This document shows, piece by piece, positions 8,101 through 14,489 of a stretch of 64,000 nucleotides of DNA. The DNA is taken from NCBI GenBank assembly GCA_030424845.1, contig JAUHWC010000002.1:1-64000 (forward strand), in the 5' to 3' direction. The translations under genes were made by a program, and so were the position numbers. Positions within the stretch are counted from its first letter, which is position 1; every line of letters starts with the position of its first letter. The stretch comes from Alphaproteobacteria bacterium. Lineage in GTDB: Bacteria > Pseudomonadota > Alphaproteobacteria > Sphingomonadales > Sphingomonadaceae. The notes under the pieces are model-generated. The model saw only the letters and a program-made list of their open reading frames with translations. It ran no database searches and was not told the DNA's origin.

Positions 8101-8269
8101 GCAGTTCTGCAAAAATGAACAAGAGCAAGGGCGGGATGTGCAAGGACACTGGCCTTGGCTGGTGCCTCCGATCGGCGGGTCTGCGACACCGCTTTTTCTA
8201 GATCAATGGAATGATTTGGACATCAAGCCCGCTCTTAGACCGCAAGATCCCTGCAGCTGGGAAGGGTGA
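5126..8269 (+). CDS. nos: Self-sufficient nitric oxide synthase fused to reductase and cyclic-nucleotide-binding-like modules
   Basis: A 1047-residue cytosolic multidomain protein. Residues about 20-125 and 150-265 look like two cyclic-nucleotide-binding-like beta rolls (second one with EIKAGDVLFEEGD and GTLVGELGVLDHQPRAATV). Residues 386-423 hold a BFD-type [2Fe-2S] pattern: C386-x-C388, then C420-x2-C423. An FNR-like reductase follows: R484-SYT for FAD, GIGVTP from G546 region and CGPP at C624 for NAD(P). Residues about 690-1040 are a full NOS oxygenase domain: WRNSTKC with haem ligand C748 and the substrate Glu E925 in GWYMATEIGARN. Known: Sorangium NOS has the same reductase-before-oxygenase order with an Fe-S domain. 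Predicted reaction is L-arginine to citrulline plus NO using its own electrons. Sampled GC is 68% at 5761-5820 but 38-47% over 7201-7500, well below the core genes. The gene is bracketed by 143-bp repeats. Confidence 0.93.
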   Translation: MHRSLTASDLDLIAKTISILPEAVENCGVEIREYDANAVVLPEGGVEDIACLILLGSVRTALQADHGGLITLERHERGALLDKAMFSQRLWSRQARVLAATRSLVALIPSSLLHAREDASAEYGEQKAIESDGVIDHLNDLSETGARMAALLQEEGKFEALEIKAGDVLFEEGDAADFACLVLTGRLEALQWDQGVQKVIGSSGPGTLVGELGVLDHQPRAATVRALEKSTVVFLSADLTRRLCSTAGLSSLTSALRAAYALSGWGIAYSVLTPGADEDEILTTIQLEDNRVVSVTRGLKSRMVVARATTLPDKILRSQNGRLKIGIADDRLVLVEGPEGWADLPKLMEYLLAGRILESWRQSAFETNETFLFTNETELLPDSVACACTGASVAKIRGHAAGGATTLRDIEQACGAGGVCGGCRSRISTLLGRENFTLCQAKVSSLCSGAVRLLLEPIGSTFPTISPGQHVAVDGLVDGAWLTRSYTVVHCNAQTLELGVKIEQYGEFSRWLATQTEPTLMRVSQPQGDPITAGGPPLMFLVAGIGVTPAIAALRAVSDQRRLDITYIYRSRDVAAYLTELEDAAKDGLIEFRGICTTETDRPDLKSLIESALTASGSEEAFVCGPPEWAETITGLLKEKGITVRTEAFTHSGTSGGPALVCPGSWRDAAKPHTSPNWTQYTLDNPGTQLDESRSFIEQFFSEHDGMGGFESRWREVEGEIQSTGSYHQTIEEMSFGAKVAWRNSTKCIGRLYWSGLKVRDCRHIKHPDDVATELFKHLDLAYNNGNLKPVMTVFDPGSIDQPAVRIWNPQLMRYAGYQNGQEKPVGDPAQLELTRAIQKLGWRGVGSDFDLLPIVVEVAGHKPQVYEIPAEQRYEVDIRHPDYPRLHELGLKWYAVPAVSDMALDCGGILYRCAPFNGWYMATEIGARNFTDVERYNLALEVAQKLGLDTSRESNLWRDKVLIAMTEAVLWSFEADGVKIADHFSASLEFLQFCKNEQEQGRDVQGHWPWLVPPIGGSATPLFLDQWNDLDIKPALRPQDPCSWEG

Positions 8270-8286
8270 GATGGAATGTATATGGA

Positions 8287-8484
8287 TTACCCTCCGACTT
8301 GCACATTCCCATTCTGCCCTTTTGCCGCTTCCACTTGGACTATCATCGCTCTGGCCTGACCCCGCTGGCGGTGTAGTTCAGCCAAGGCAGTATCCATCTG
8401 GGTTGCATCTACGTAGGACGCAGCGTCTGCCGCTAGTATCTCAGTTTCGTTCAATAAGCGCTCTGCAAGGTGCAGTTGTGGCAC
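8287..8484 (-). other. Possible ORF or gene remnant after the NOS gene
   Basis: A 65-residue frame starting at a GTG inside the right 143-bp repeat. It reads through a helical, polar sequence (ATQMDTALAELHRQRGQARA) that looks like a real protein segment, perhaps the tail of a phage-type gene that was joined to the repeat by recombination. It is in a different frame from the truncated Cys-rich copy that overlaps it. No ribosome site is evident. Whether it is translated cannot be judged. Confidence 0.35.
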
Positions 8485-8555
8485 TGCTCGCCCCTTGCCT
8501 TACACTGAGCCTTGCACTGGGGTGTATTACCAGAGATGATGTTGGACAGCGGCAT
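8451..8555 (-). pseudogene. Truncated copy of the Cys-rich protein gene
   Basis: Reading from the ATG at 8555 gives 34 codons beginning MPLSNIISGN and continuing with CKAQCKARGEQC, nearly identical to the first 27 codons of the gene at 5021 (MPLPNIISGN, CKAQCKAWGDQC). After the repeat ends at 8475 the homology is lost and a stop follows within nine codons. The copy keeps its TATAAT box and start codon. It marks a duplication breakpoint next to the NOS gene. Confidence 0.75.
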
Positions 8556-8618
8556 GCAGCATTATAGCATGCCCCAAGGTGGTGCTGGAGTTTATCTGCC
8601 GTTATCCACCGGGGAGCG
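8475..8618. repeat. 143-bp direct repeat, right copy
   Basis: Second copy of 4941-5083, in the same orientation, roughly 85-90% identical by eye. As on the left, it places a minus-strand promoter and gene start on one side and a plus-strand gene on the other: the exported-protein gene starts at 8640, 21 bp after the repeat end. Confidence 0.8.
8551..8573 (-). promoter_or_regulatory. Palindrome with extended -10 promoter (right copy)
   Basis: The same 23 bases as 5017-5039, GGCATGC-N9-GCATGCC with TATAAT on the minus strand, are fully conserved while the surrounding repeat has drifted. This conservation suggests that the palindrome is functional. Confidence 0.55.
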
Positions 8619-8639
8619 AACTGGAAGGGGCATGTAAGA

Positions 8640-9083
8640 ATGACCAAACTAAGAGCTGTTGGCGCAGCGTGCGTTCTCTCGGTCACATCGAATGGTCACC
8701 TTAGTTATGGCGTGGCACAGACAATTGAAGATGCTTGGGAGAAACTTCCATCCTCTGCGTTTGACCCCAACGGCATAGCTGAGATCAATCTCAGTTCAGT
8801 GCAGCGTGATGGCAATTTCGTATTTGTGCAAATCAGATATCGCACACCGCCGCTGACCGAAACAAATGCTCAAGAAATTGATGCCGCTGGTCTGGAAGGT
8901 TTTCCTGCCAGCATAACTATGACGCAGGGATACGACTGCGAGAATGAAAAATTCACCACGCTGCGAATGAGCATCATCACCTTCGATGGCCAACAAGATG
9001 AGATGCCCGCTCCCCCTGAAGCGGATTACGAAAAACCGCTAGAAGGTTCGATAAATGAATACCTGATTGAAACCCTGTGTTGA
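8640..9083 (+). CDS. Exported protein of unknown function
   Basis: A 147-residue protein with a short N-terminal signal-like segment (residues about 5-25, ending near GVAQ). The mature part has two cysteines (YDCENEK and the C-terminal ETLC), likely forming one disulfide. Purine-rich bases (GGAAGGGG) lie 14 bases before the ATG. It is the first plus-strand gene after the right 143-bp repeat. No family is recognised. AT-richer codon use than the core genes fits the island. Confidence 0.65.
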   Translation: MTKLRAVGAACVLSVTSNGHLSYGVAQTIEDAWEKLPSSAFDPNGIAEINLSSVQRDGNFVFVQIRYRTPPLTETNAQEIDAAGLEGFPASITMTQGYDCENEKFTTLRMSIITFDGQQDEMPAPPEADYEKPLEGSINEYLIETLC

Positions 9084-9142
9084 GCACGCTGCTGAGCTTG
9101 CAAGTGTAAGTCTGCGGCCGTAACGCAATGAACATTCATCTA

Positions 9143-10027
9143 CTAAAAAGATAGGTATTGCCGTAATTCTCGCTCACGGTTGCGATTGTAACGCTCTTCA
9201 CATTGCGCCGCGATTGCCTGCTGGCCTACGACTTCGATCGTCGCAGAAGCCCCTTCAAGCTGGCACTCTGCTGTCTTACGACGGATCCAGGCTCTTTGGA
9301 CCTGCAGAAGATCTTCCCGTACTTTTTCGGGTAACGCACGCCAGACTGCATTTATTGACTGCTCAGACAGCGTTTTCTGCGCATTTGCCTCAGAAAGCCT
9401 CGCAGCAGCAGCTGCCTCTTGAGCCTCGGTCAATTCGCGCTCCCGTCGCTCGGCTTCAGCTGTTTCTATTGCCTCGCGCGAACGAACCTCAGGCAACACG
9501 AGGTGAGAAGCTGTAACATAAGCCATCAGCAAATTTGATGGTGCAACATCTAATATCTCTACGTAAAGCCCCTCATCGCTGTCGGTTGGCTGCATTTCAA
9601 ATTCTAGCTCGTTCGTGAAAGCGCGGCCCCTGGAACGAAAACCAGCCACCTCAGCCAATGCATCCACATCAGAATAACTAATGTAAGCGAGTGCTTCATC
9701 AGCATCGTCGAGAACATTCTGTGGGAAGCTTATTTCAAGTTCTGCTGCACAGGACCTAATGCCCAAATCCTTGTCAAAGCTGATAGTGCGGACGCTCTTG
9801 AGGCCGATTTCTATGCTACCTATAGCGCTCATTATAGTTTCAGTTGTAGCTGCTGAATATCCAGCCTCACCCAGGACCTTGCGCACCTGGCTCGCAACAT
9901 CGTCTTTTAGCAATTCTTCCACAAGAACCAACGCATCACCGTCAGCGCAGTCGACAGCCTGTATCTGATCGCATCCTAGCAATGAGAAGCACGCCATTAG
10001 GGCTAAGCCGGGCCTTTTCCAACTCAT
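9143..10027 (-). CDS. Lipoprotein with C-terminal LprI-like domain
   Basis: A 294-residue lipoprotein. The start chosen is the ATG at 10027 because GGAG lies 8 bases upstream; it gives MSWKRPGLALMACFSLLGC, a lipobox with the lipidated Cys at residue 19. The middle (about 190-225) is Ala/Glu-rich and probably helical. The last 65 residues (VQRAWIRRKTAEC and QCEERYNRNRERELR) resemble the Cys-containing domain of LprI/DUF1311 lysozyme-inhibitor-like proteins. Predicted to sit in the periplasm or outer membrane. Function beyond that is unknown. Confidence 0.72.
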   Translation of the reverse strand: MSWKRPGLALMACFSLLGCDQIQAVDCADGDALVLVEELLKDDVASQVRKVLGEAGYSAATTETIMSAIGSIEIGLKSVRTISFDKDLGIRSCAAELEISFPQNVLDDADEALAYISYSDVDALAEVAGFRSRGRAFTNELEFEMQPTDSDEGLYVEILDVAPSNLLMAYVTASHLVLPEVRSREAIETAEAERRERELTEAQEAAAAARLSEANAQKTLSEQSINAVWRALPEKVREDLLQVQRAWIRRKTAECQLEGASATIEVVGQQAIAAQCEERYNRNRERELRQYLSF

Positions 10028-10208
10028 GATCATCTCCAAACGCCACACTGCTAGTTCAAGTCGTAGTCGAGAATCGTTGCCCCCTTTGACTTTTTGCTAG
10101 AGCAAGACACACAATCTTGAAACCCTATCCCAATGGTCGTGGCGGCCACTGTCAGCATTCCTCACTCGTGCTCTTGTGCGGTAGATTTAGGAGGCTAGCC
10201 TTATGCAG

Positions 10209-10787
10209 CTATTGCAGTTGGCTAGTCTCACGGATCAAAGACCAATCGTAACCAAGGCCTTCAACGCGATGTCTAAGCTCGGTGCGGCTCTCTTCATCTA
10301 GTACGGCTTCGCGGGACAAAACCCACAGGTATGTGCCAGACGGCTCGCCCACGATTGACCATTGGTAGTCCGTATCGTGATCTAAAATCCAATAATCGCC
10401 TGAGAACGGCCAGAAGAAGGTAACCCGCAGCTTGGCATTGGTAACAGTGTCTACCACTCTTGCCGTACCGTTCGCAGTCGTCAGCGGGCCATCCACGCCA
10501 CCTTTGCGGCAGCTGTTTATGACGTCTATCCTGCCGTCGTCTCTGAGCGTGTAATCAGCTGTGACCGCCTCGCAGTCCTTTTGGAACGGTGCCTCATAGC
10601 GGTAAATTTCGTACCACCTGCCCAGATAGCGTTCGACCTCTACAGATCTAGCAGGTTCAGGTACCGCTGCATTTCCTACTGGCCGTGATGCCATCATTGC
10701 GCAGCCCGGCAAGGCTAAGGTCAGCACCGCAGCAAAAGCTAAAAGCGCGAATTTGGCACCAGCGTATTTCATGTCCTGCTTGCTCAC
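10209..10787 (-). CDS. blc: Bacterial lipocalin (Blc-type lipoprotein)
   Basis: A 192-residue lipoprotein: signal sequence with lipobox ALPGC (Cys about residue 29), then a lipocalin barrel with the signature YLGRWYEIYRYE and the closing WILDHDTDYQWSIVGEP. Blc proteins sit in the outer membrane and bind lysophospholipids or other lipids. The start is GTG overlapping the stop of the upstream 91-residue gene; the ATG at 10772 is an alternative. Two Cys (DCEAV, NSCRK) probably form the conserved disulfide. Family assignment is firm. Confidence 0.88.
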   Translation of the reverse strand: MSKQDMKYAGAKFALLAFAAVLTLALPGCAMMASRPVGNAAVPEPARSVEVERYLGRWYEIYRYEAPFQKDCEAVTADYTLRDDGRIDVINSCRKGGVDGPLTTANGTARVVDTVTNAKLRVTFFWPFSGDYWILDHDTDYQWSIVGEPSGTYLWVLSREAVLDEESRTELRHRVEGLGYDWSLIRETSQLQ

Positions 10788-11059
10788 CGCCTACCACCGG
10801 GGAACGGTATCACGTTGTCGTCGTCGAGGAATATCCGCATGCCTTCTTCTTCTACCGTTAGCTGGAACGCTGCGTAGGCCTCGTCGTCGGTATCAAACAG
10901 GTCGCCCCAGACGGTTGAGGTGCCCTCTTCATTGACCACTTCCAGCGCCCACTGCGGGTCGTCTTCCAGCCGGTAAATCTTCACGTCCACGGTCACACCG
11001 TCGATGCTCAACCCACGCCCGAGGCTAGAGTAGATGATGTTGGGGTCACGGTCGCGCAT
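10784..11059 (-). CDS. Small conserved protein of unknown function
   Basis: A 91-residue acidic soluble protein (YRLEDDPQWALEVV, TDDEAYAAFQLTVEEEG) ending in NVIPFPGGRR. The ATG has AGGA 8 bases upstream. It overlaps the lipocalin gene by 4 bases, so the pair is coupled. No domain is recognised. Confidence 0.7.
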   Translation of the reverse strand: MRDRDPNIIYSSLGRGLSIDGVTVDVKIYRLEDDPQWALEVVNEEGTSTVWGDLFDTDDEAYAAFQLTVEEEGMRIFLDDDNVIPFPGGRR

Positions 11060-11426
11060 GGTGGTCGGTCCTTGGGTTACGCATCAGCCGTGTAACCCAC
11101 CGTTGTCGATGTTGTTGCCTGTCGTGCAGTCAGTGCGGAGGCAGATACTCTACCCACCTTTATACCCTCCTTTCGGTACAAGATTGTAGTGGGGCGCATT
11201 GTACTTTACAAGAGCTCGAAACCAATAATTACAGTAGTTTGACAGTGTCTACATAGCACTTGAAAGAGCCTATTGGAGCCTAGTTGGGCGGACTCCGTCT
11301 CCGCCATTTCCTTCCATTTCAGACGCGGGCTGAAAGCTGGCCGATGTGACATCGTCAGGTCACGGTAGCCTATCGGGCTAAGGCCATGTATCCTGCGCGC
11401 GGTTGGGTCGCGAAAGGACATGGATC
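11060..11426. other. Intergenic region with right island edge
   Basis: About 370 bp without a supported gene. It contains TACCCACC boxes near 11150-11175 that resemble those at 3571-3591 beside the left repeat, and the right 18-bp tRNA-Ser-like repeat at 11289-11306. The GC content rises again after about 11310 and core genes begin at 11427. Confidence 0.55.
11289..11306. repeat. Right att-like direct repeat (tRNA-Ser 3'-end-like)
   Basis: CGGACTCCGTCTCCGCCA, identical to 3507-3524. Here the bases before it make a 6-bp inverted repeat (GGCGGA / TCCGCC). No tRNA body precedes it, so it looks like the short copy left by integration, with the true tRNA elsewhere or lost. Confidence 0.6.
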
Positions 11427-11882
11427 ATGGACTGGTCAGACGTGCTGCGCTTTGCCACCAATGGCAACCCCGCTCCGCCACGCCGGGTGGAAAAACCGGA
11501 AAACGAATGGCGCGCAGAAATGGACGAGGCGCAGTTCATCGTAACTCGCCTCAAGGGCACCGAACGCCCCTTCAGCAGCGAAATGTGCAGCCTGTTCGAG
11601 CCGGGCCTCTACGCCTGCAGCTGTTGCGAGACCCAATTGTTCGATTCGGCCACCAAGTTCGAAAGCGGCACCGGCTGGCCCAGTTTCGGCGAACCCGCGG
11701 CGCCTAACGTGATGGCCTATCACCGCGATGGAAGCCACGGGATGGAACGCATCGAAGTCACCTGCAATGTCTGCGATTCCCATCTCGGCCATGTGTTTCC
11801 CGATGGCCCGCCACCCAGCGGCTTGCGCTTCTGCATCAATGCGCTGTCGCTGAAGAAAGTGGGCGAGGCAGACCAGGACTGA
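11427..11882 (+). CDS. msrB: Peptide-methionine (R)-S-oxide reductase MsrB
   Basis: A 151-residue protein. The start is the ATG at 11427, with GAAAGGA 8 bases upstream. Two CxxC pairs (CSCCE and CNVCD) bind structural zinc, ESGTGWPSF is the substrate loop, and the catalytic Cys is C136 in RFCINAL. MsrB reduces methionine-R-sulfoxide in oxidised proteins in the cytosol using thioredoxin. It is followed after two bases by selO, so both are in one operon for oxidative-stress repair. Confidence 0.95.
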   Translation: MDWSDVLRFATNGNPAPPRRVEKPENEWRAEMDEAQFIVTRLKGTERPFSSEMCSLFEPGLYACSCCETQLFDSATKFESGTGWPSFGEPAAPNVMAYHRDGSHGMERIEVTCNVCDSHLGHVFPDGPPPSGLRFCINALSLKKVGEADQD

Positions 11883-11884
11883 CC

Positions 11885-13348
11885 TTGAGCTGGAATTTCG
11901 ACAACAGCTATGCCCGCGAATTGGAGGGCCTGTACGCCCCGTGGCAGCTGGACCCGCCAGAGGATCCGCAGCTTCTCGCTTTCAACCGGGCGCTGGCCGA
12001 TCGACTTGGTCTGCCGCTGGGCGAGGCAAGCGATGATGAGCGCGCCAGGCTACTCTCCGGCGCGGCCCTTCCGCCCGGGGCCGAGCCGATTGCGCTGGCT
12101 TATTCCGGCCACCAGTTCGGACATTTTTCGCCGCAGCTCGGCGATGGACGGGCCCTGCTGCTCGGTGAAGTCATTGCCCCCGATGGCCAGCGCTTCGACC
12201 TGCAGCTGAAGGGATCGGGCCGCACGCCCTTTTCACGCAATGGCGATGGCAAGCTGGTGCTGGGCCCGGCCTTGCGCGAATACCTGGTTTCCGAGGCGAT
12301 GGCCGCGCTCGGCATCCGCACGACGCGGGCGCTCTCGGTCGTCACCACAGGTGAGCGTGTATTCCGCCAGGGCTTTCATCCCGGCGCGGTCTTGCTGCGC
12401 GTGGGGGCGAGCCACCTGCGCGTGGGATCCTTCGAATATGCGGTGGCCCACCACGGGGCAGAGCAGGTCCGCAAGCTGGCCGATTATGCCATTGCCCGGC
12501 ATTACCCGGCGGCGGCAGAGGCCCCCAATCCCTATCTCGCCCTGCTCGAATCGGTGATGGACGCGCAGATCGCGCTGGTGGCATCGTGGATGCATGTCGG
12601 CTTCATCCACGGCGTGATGAATACCGACAACGTCACCATTTCCGGCGAGACGATCGATTTTGGCCCCTGCGCCTTCATGGATCGCTATTCGGCCGAAACC
12701 GTCTACAGCTCCATCGATGAAGGCGGCCGCTATGCCTATGCCAACCAGCCCAACATCTGCCGCTGGAACATGGCACGGCTGGGTTCGGCGCTGGCCCCGG
12801 TCATCGTGGAAGAGGACAAGGACGGCATCGATGCCGCCAATGCCCTGCTGGGCGCATTTCCGAGCAGGTATCATGCCGCTTGGCTGGCCGGAATGCGGCG
12901 CAAGCTGGGCCTGGCCGGCGAGCAGGAGGGCGACCTTGACCTTGCCGCGCAGCTGTTGATGGCGATGGAAGGCCAGCAGGTCGATTTCACCCTGTTCTTC
13001 CGCAACCTCGCCCGGGTGCCGGATGGCGGCAGGCAGGAGATCGCCGCCATGTTCGGCGATCCGGCGCGGATCGCCGCGTGGCTGGACCATTGGCTGGAAC
13101 GCATCGCCACCGACGAGATGCCGGCCAGCAAGCGCGAGGCCGCGATGAATGCGGCAAACCCGCTCTATGTCTCGCGTAACCAAAAGGTGGAGGAAGCGCT
13201 CAAAGCTGCCGAGGAAGGCGACATGGCGCCCTTCGAGAAGCTGCTGGACATCGTGCGCAATCCCTTCGAGGAACGTGCCGGGCTGTATGACTACACCCTC
13301 CCCGCCCCGGCAGGTTCCCCGGCCTACGTGACCTATTGCGGGACGTAG
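11885..13348 (+). CDS. selO: Protein adenylyltransferase SelO (YdiU family)
   Basis: A 487-residue pseudokinase of the SelO/YdiU family, which transfers AMP to Ser, Thr or Tyr of redox proteins. Visible marks are YSGHQFGHFSPQLGDGRA, LKGSGRTPFSR and GFIHGVMNTDN (catalytic-loop-like). It ends YCGT with C485 at the place of selenocysteine in eukaryotic SelO. The start is TTG, two bases after the msrB stop, so it is coupled to msrB. Known: SelO acts in glutathionylation and oxidative stress, which agrees with its neighbour. Confidence 0.95.
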   Translation: MSWNFDNSYARELEGLYAPWQLDPPEDPQLLAFNRALADRLGLPLGEASDDERARLLSGAALPPGAEPIALAYSGHQFGHFSPQLGDGRALLLGEVIAPDGQRFDLQLKGSGRTPFSRNGDGKLVLGPALREYLVSEAMAALGIRTTRALSVVTTGERVFRQGFHPGAVLLRVGASHLRVGSFEYAVAHHGAEQVRKLADYAIARHYPAAAEAPNPYLALLESVMDAQIALVASWMHVGFIHGVMNTDNVTISGETIDFGPCAFMDRYSAETVYSSIDEGGRYAYANQPNICRWNMARLGSALAPVIVEEDKDGIDAANALLGAFPSRYHAAWLAGMRRKLGLAGEQEGDLDLAAQLLMAMEGQQVDFTLFFRNLARVPDGGRQEIAAMFGDPARIAAWLDHWLERIATDEMPASKREAAMNAANPLYVSRNQKVEEALKAAEEGDMAPFEKLLDIVRNPFEERAGLYDYTLPAPAGSPAYVTYCGT

Positions 13349-13698
13349 GCCCCGCCTGCCATGCCTATGGCGTTACCCGCAAAGTCTCTCGCGTCCAGTC
13401 TTGCCATCTCCCTGTCCGGATGACCCGGCACAGGGAGATTAATAGAGTGCGGGAGAACACCCACAAAGAAGAAATTCCTAGCCAGTGCGGCCAGCGCAGC
13501 ACTGGCCCTTTGCTTCAACGCGACCACACCCGTCAGCGCCTCGGCGACCACAAGTCATGCCATAATCATGGTGTGACCCTGCCCTTGCCGCGCGCCTTCG
13601 CCAAGCGACCTGCATGTGCCGAGAAAGGCAATGCCAACCGTCATAAACGAGTCACATCACGGTGGCAGTCCCGCCCGGAACAGGCAGGGATTGTGCAC
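13349..13698. other. Intergenic region with a possible gene remnant
   Basis: About 350 bp between selO and the regulator. The regulator frame is open through most of it, but without a likely start before 13699. One frame (13466-13576) encodes a perfect-looking signal peptide without a start codon (see separate entry). No promoter hexamers are convincing. Confidence 0.5.
13466..13576 (+). pseudogene. Start-less signal-peptide-like ORF
   Basis: Codons read KKKFLASAASAALALCF, then NATTPVSASATTS and a stop after 36 codons. This is a textbook Sec signal (Lys-rich n-region, Ala/Leu core, VSASA cleavage site) but the first codon is AAG where ATG would be expected (AAG-AAG-AAA against the usual ATG-AAG-AAA), and no other start lies in frame before a stop. 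GGGAGA is 9-14 bases upstream. It could be a recently inactivated small exported protein. Confidence 0.3.
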
Positions 13699-14373
13699 AT
13701 GAACCGCGTCAGCATCGTCACCACGGACGAAGTGGCATCGCGATTTGACCCGTTCTGCAATGGCGAGACGGAGTTCACCTTCGGCCTGCTCACACCGGCA
13801 GGGCCGCAGAAGCTGGTCGAAGGCCCGGTGTGGGCCTTTGTCGACTGGGTGATGGATGACCTGTCCGGCCTCGAGATGTGTCGCCGGCTGCGGGCAGACA
13901 AGCGCCTCAGCGATGCCCATGTCACCATCGTGCTTGAGGCAGACGATGCGGAAGACCGCCGCCGCGCCCTGAAAGCGGGCGCGGATGATTACGCCATTGG
14001 CCCGCTGGACAGGCAGTCCTTGCTGGACCGGGTGCTGGCGTTGCACGCCGCAGGCACGCGGCCGCCGGGCATGCAACTGATCGATGCAGGCGATCTGCAG
14101 ATCAACATCGCGGGCGAGCAGGCGCGCTGGAAAGGCGCGCTGATTGCGTTGCGCCCCAACGAGTTCCGCGTGCTACGTTTCATGACGGAAAATGCCAACC
14201 GCATCCTCACCCGGCAGGAGCTGGTCGATGCGCTGGGCAAGGATGGTGATCCGGAGTACCTGCGCACCGTCGATGTGTGGATCAAGCGCCTGCGCTTCGG
14301 CCTGCGCGAAGTGGGCGCAGGCAATCTGCTGCGCACGGTGCATGGCAAGGGCTACGTGCTCGACCTTCCCTGA
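13699..14373 (+). CDS. OmpR/PhoB-type response regulator with degenerate receiver
   Basis: A 225-residue protein from the ATG at 13699. The N-terminal receiver has the phospho-accepting Asp at D49 (FVDWVMDDLSG) but lacks the usual Thr/Ser (VLEADD instead of VLTA) and the conserved Lys (IGPLDR instead of xKPF). The C-terminal winged helix is intact: ALRPNEFRVLRFM, TRQELVDALG and VDVWIKRLR. It would bind DNA as a dimer, perhaps independently of phosphorylation. No histidine kinase is adjacent. It faces the TonB-receptor gene across a shared terminator region. Confidence 0.85.
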   Translation: MNRVSIVTTDEVASRFDPFCNGETEFTFGLLTPAGPQKLVEGPVWAFVDWVMDDLSGLEMCRRLRADKRLSDAHVTIVLEADDAEDRRRALKAGADDYAIGPLDRQSLLDRVLALHAAGTRPPGMQLIDAGDLQINIAGEQARWKGALIALRPNEFRVLRFMTENANRILTRQELVDALGKDGDPEYLRTVDVWIKRLRFGLREVGAGNLLRTVHGKGYVLDLP

Positions 14374-14399
14374 GGGCATTTTTCCGCATCATATGCATG

Positions 14400-14435
14400 A
14401 AAAAGGGGGCCCGCCTGATCGCTCAGGCGAGCCCC
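14400..14435 (-). terminator. Rho-independent terminator of the TonB-receptor gene
   Basis: Stem GGGGCCCGCCTGA / TCAGGCGAGCCCC (one mismatch, loop TCGC) at 14406-14435, followed on the minus strand by a run of five T (14404-14400). Confidence 0.75.
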
Positions 14436-14453
14436 TCCAGTTGCAGGGTCGCT

Positions 14454-14480
14454 GGCCGGTCCGGAAATGCCGGACCGGCC
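14454..14480. terminator. Second hairpin after the TonB-receptor gene
   Basis: Perfect 11-bp stem GGCCGGTCCGG / CCGGACCGGCC with loop AAATG, ten bases after the receptor stop codon. There is no T run next to it, so it probably supports the terminator at 14406-14435 or stabilises the mRNA end. Confidence 0.55.
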
Positions 14481-14489
14481 GGTTGCCAA

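Noticed and set aside
3507-11306. tRNA genes at the two 18-bp repeats
   Set aside because: Only the acceptor-end-like bases are present; no anticodon arm or matching 5' acceptor strand lies upstream at either copy.
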